This document shows, piece by piece, positions 61,601-64,000 of a DNA stretch of 64,000 nt (its first letter is position 1; the number at the start of each line of letters is the position of its first letter). The DNA is taken from assembly GCF_003576645.1 (NCBI RefSeq), contig NC_044922.1:19165189-19229188 (forward strand), read 5' to 3'. The notes under the pieces are model-generated. The model searched no databases. It worked only from the letters and a program-made list of their open reading frames with translations, and was not told where the DNA came from. The position numbers were made by a program, and so were the translations under genes. Source of the stretch: Ipomoea triloba. Taxonomy: Eukaryota > Streptophyta > Magnoliopsida > Solanales > Convolvulaceae.

Positions 61601-62266
61601 GGAGTTGGAAACTGAGCTCTGCACTTGGTGTTTGAGGCAGTCGAAGATGATGTGAGCCCAGTCCAACTTGTTGTTGTTCCAGATGGCGTGGAGGATTTTC
61701 AGAGTGTCCAGATTGACTTCGTCTGTTCCGGACACCTTGCCGAGGATGAATTTTATGATGAGCTCGGCGGCTAGGGCAAACCTCTCCTTCAAATGAAATC
61801 TGCGGAGGGCAGAGGATGCTCTGGGTGGTGCAGTCTCCAATCGGATTTTGTCCCAAAACTCCTGCTTATCCATGTTGTAGTCCGATAGGTGCTTGACTGC
61901 CTCCTCCGACGTAGCAAAGTCGAATGCTGCTCGTAAATCACCCACAGAGATTGTTATGTCTATTTCGTTGAAGCGGCTTTCAATCTTGCCCTTCGTGACC
62001 TTGGCATGAGCGAACCATTCTGTGTAGTCGAGGTCATGAATGGTTCGGTAGTCATGCGTCATGTACCGCATTAGTCCTGCCTTCTCAAATTTCTTCAAGA
62101 CTCTCTCCGCCATTGTTGGATTTGGCGAGTGGGTGATGAAGCCATCTTTGTCAAGGATGCTTCCCGCCTTGACTTGTTTAATCTGAGAGCGTATGTGGTC
62201 TAGCTCTCTCTGGTATGCACTGGAGGATGAAGATGAAGATGAAGAAGATGATGATTCAGACGCCAT
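58672..62266 (-). pseudogene. env-position ORF of the SIRE-type element, frameshifted
   Basis: Starts at ATG 62266 with MASE and a long Ser run, then a folded-looking N-terminal domain (about residues 20-250), a basic KPKGRGKRKAPAKEK stretch, and a long acidic, repeat-rich middle with recurring NREAP and SRGE-type motifs. The first frame runs 964 codons to a stop at 59374-59372. The coiled-coil C-terminus (ARAELAEMRAEL; a long Arg/Glu-rich helix; KKRKGNKK end) lies in another frame ending at 58672, so one base has been lost or gained near 59400. No signal peptide or membrane segment is evident, so 'envelope-like' rests on position only. The N-terminal domain may belong to the 'putative plant transposon protein' group; that is inference. 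The function of such ORFs is unknown. Confidence 0.75.
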
Positions 62267-62745
62267 TGAAGAAAGTTTGTGTGTTTTGGAGGGAATGTGT
62301 ACAGCGTCTAAGAATTTGGGGATTTTGGGTATATGGTTTTGAGTTTGAATCCGGGTAAAGAAGAAGGATTTCGCTTTTATATTAGGCGGATTCGGGTTGG
62401 ATATATGGGTAGGGTTGAGAGTTTGACCCGTGGAAGGATCCCGGTTGATTTAAAAGATGTGAGAAGTCAGAAATACCCCTGATAACGGTCAGCTTATAAG
62501 GTATTTTGGTAAGGGTATTTCGGTAAAGTATAGAACGGTTTAAGCTTTGAGACAGTGGAGTATTGATATTTTAAAATAAGCATGCTCCCACTAATCAAGA
62601 TAATGCCCTTAAGTGCGAAAAACCGTCAGTAACCGATGACCACGTGGCTAGCATTTATGTCCAAAGATAGCCGTTCCACCTCATATATCCGTTGAGCTTA
62701 TCAAATTCACCTTTCGAAGGTGAATGATCTTCCTCATGAGTTTAA

Positions 62746-62925
62746 GGATCTTCCCCCTGAGTGATTGATCCCTAAACCTCCTTATTCCTCCTTCTTGATC
62801 TGGTTAAGGATCTTCCCCCTGAGTGATTGATCCCTAACCCTCCTTATTCCTCCATCTTGATCTGGTTAGGGATCTTCCCTTTGATCCCTAACCCTCCTTA
62901 TTCCTCCATTCAGAGATATCAGTTT
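62746..62925. repeat. ~65-bp tandem repeat in copia spacer
   Basis: Two full units and one partial of GGATCTTCCCCCTGAGTGAT...CCTCCTTATTCCTCC. It lies between pol and the env-position ORF. Confidence 0.85.
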
Positions 62926-63833
62926 GTTATCTTTCGAAGTGACCTCTCGAACTACCCTTCTTCGAGACATAATGTATNNNNNNNNNNNNNNNNNNNNNNN
63001 NNNNNNNNNNNNNNNNNNNNNNNNNNNNNNNNNNNNNNNNNNNNNNNNNNNNNNNNNNNNNNNNNNNNNNNNNNNNNNNNNNNNNNNNNNNNNNNNNNNN
63101 NNNNNNNNNNNNNNNNNNNNNNNNNNNNNNNNNNNNNNNNNNNNNNNNNNNNNNNNNNNNNNNNNNNNNNNNNNNNNNNNNNNNNNNNNNNNNNNNNNNN
63201 NNNNNNNNNNNNNNNNNNNNNNNNNNNNNNNNNNNNNNNNNNNNNNNNNNNNNNNNNNNNNNNNNNNNNNNNNNNNNNNNNNNNNNNNNNNNNNNNNNNN
63301 NNNNNNNNNNNNNNNNNNNNNNNNNNNNNNNNNNNNNNNNNNNNNNNNNNNNNNNNNNNNNNNNNNNNNNNNNNNNNNNNNNNNNNNNNNNNNNNNNNNN
63401 NNNNNNNNNNNNNNNNNNNNNNNNNNNNNNNNNNNNNNNNNNNNNNNNNNNNNNNNNNNNNNNNNNNNNNNNNNNNNNNNNNNNNNNNNNNNNNNNNNNN
63501 NNNNNNNNNNNNNNNNNNNNNNNNNNNNNNNNNNNNNNNNNNNNNNNNNNNNNNNNNNNNNNNNNNNNNNNNNNNNNNNNNNNNNNNNNNNNNNNNNNNN
63601 NNNNNNNNNNNNNNNNNNNNNNNNNNNNNNNNNNNNNNNNNNNNNNNNNNNNNNNNNNNNNNNNNNNNNNNNNNNNNNNNNNNNNNNNNNNNNNNNNNNN
63701 NNNNNNNNNNNNNNNNNNNNNNNNNNNNNNNNNNNNNNNNNNNNNNNNNNNNNNNNNNNNNNNNNNNNNNNNNNNNNNNNNNNNNNNNNNNNNNNNNNNN
63801 NNNNNNNNNNNNNNNNNNNNNNNNNNNNNNNNN

Positions 63834-64000
63834 TGTAACACTGGATTGTGGGTGATGGCAATAGCACTTGTATTGTTACACATGATCTTAACCTCCTTAC
63901 ACTCAACCCCATAATCCAGTAATTGTTGCTTCATCCATAAAACCTGAGCACAGCAACTTCCAGCTGCTACATACTCTGCCTCAGCGGTGCTTGTAGCTAT
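63834..64000 (-). pseudogene. RNase H end of copia pol (partial)
   Basis: Minus strand reads STAEAEYVAAGSCCAQVLWM followed by a CNNTSAI motif, the conserved C-terminal RNase H region of Ty1/copia polyproteins. The AGSCC form fits the SIRE lineage. It degrades the RNA of RNA/DNA hybrids during reverse transcription. It is open over the 55 codons visible, runs off the window at one side and into a gap at the other, so integrity is unknown. Confidence 0.88.

Larger units (their letters stand above)
56034..64000 (-). mobile_element. SIRE-type Ty1/copia retrotransposon, 3' part
   Basis: Minus-strand order, right to left: end of pol (RNase H, 64000-63834), gap, spacer with tandem repeats, long env-position ORF (62266-58672), polypurine tract, 3' LTR (58388-56034). 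The 5' part lies beyond the window. The extra ORF between pol and the 3' LTR, and an LTR over 2 kb, are features of the SIRE/Maximus lineage. It inserted into the CACTA element at 56033. Confidence 0.85.

Noticed and set aside
62827..63934. 300-350 codon frames on both strands
   Set aside because: Artefacts of the 856-base N gap. Only the RNase H part at 63834-64000 is real coding sequence.

Overview
The window looks like nuclear DNA of a flowering plant, probably a eudicot. It is AT-rich, gene-poor and heavily repetitive, with spliceosomal introns (GT..AG), plant-type F-box/LRR/FBD genes, Helitrons, CACTA and Mutator-type elements, SINEs, solo LTRs and a SIRE-type copia retrotransposon. The species cannot be fixed from the sequence. 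Seven runs of N are present (983, 2133, 2657-2914, 14549-14573, 50808-51149, 56233-56908, 62978-63833); three of them sit exactly between near-identical direct copies and look like unmerged contig ends.

The only host gene family I can support is a cluster of F-box/LRR/FBD genes with a conserved three-exon layout: F-box plus LRR half, short LRR exon, FBD exon. On the minus strand lie FBX-A (4.5-5.7 kb, truncated), FBX-B (6.2-8.0 kb, two frameshifts), FBX-C (17.2-18.7 kb, frameshifts, start lost), FBX-E (43.7-45.0 kb, stop codons), FBX-F (46.7-48.2 kb, open throughout, 416 codons) and FBX-G (52.4-53.9 kb, frameshifts). FBX-D is on the plus strand and has been stretched to about 15 kb (27.1-42.1 kb) by insertions. 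Several shorter FBX fragments lie between them. FBX-F is the one copy that could make a full protein; the rest are relics.

Region by region: 1-3.2 kb is AT-rich repeat with assembly duplications. 3.2-8.6 kb holds FBX-A, a SINE and FBX-B. 8.66-10.18 kb is a solo LTR. 10.25-16.61 kb is a Helitron carrying a decayed replication-protein-A-like segment, with its right half duplicated around a gap. 16.8-22.8 kb holds FBX-C, whose 5' leader is split by a 4-kb CACTA element carrying exons of an ARL8-type small GTPase. 23-27 kb holds MITEs and a second Helitron. 27.1-42.1 kb is FBX-D, containing a four-level nest (exon < MITE < solo LTR < CACTA) in exon 1 and a large Helitron in intron 1. 42.4-49.3 kb is a segmentally duplicated FBX block with MITEs. 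49.3-52 kb is retroelement-like sequence and a long (TA)n. 52.4-54 kb is FBX-G. 54.83-56.03 kb is the left part of another CACTA element, cut by a minus-strand SIRE-type copia element that fills 56.03-64.0 kb (3' LTR, polypurine tract, env-position ORF with a frameshift, RNase H end of pol).

There is no operon-like cooperation here. The biology is birth-and-death evolution of a fast-evolving F-box family being broken up and duplicated amid transposons, some of which have captured host gene pieces.
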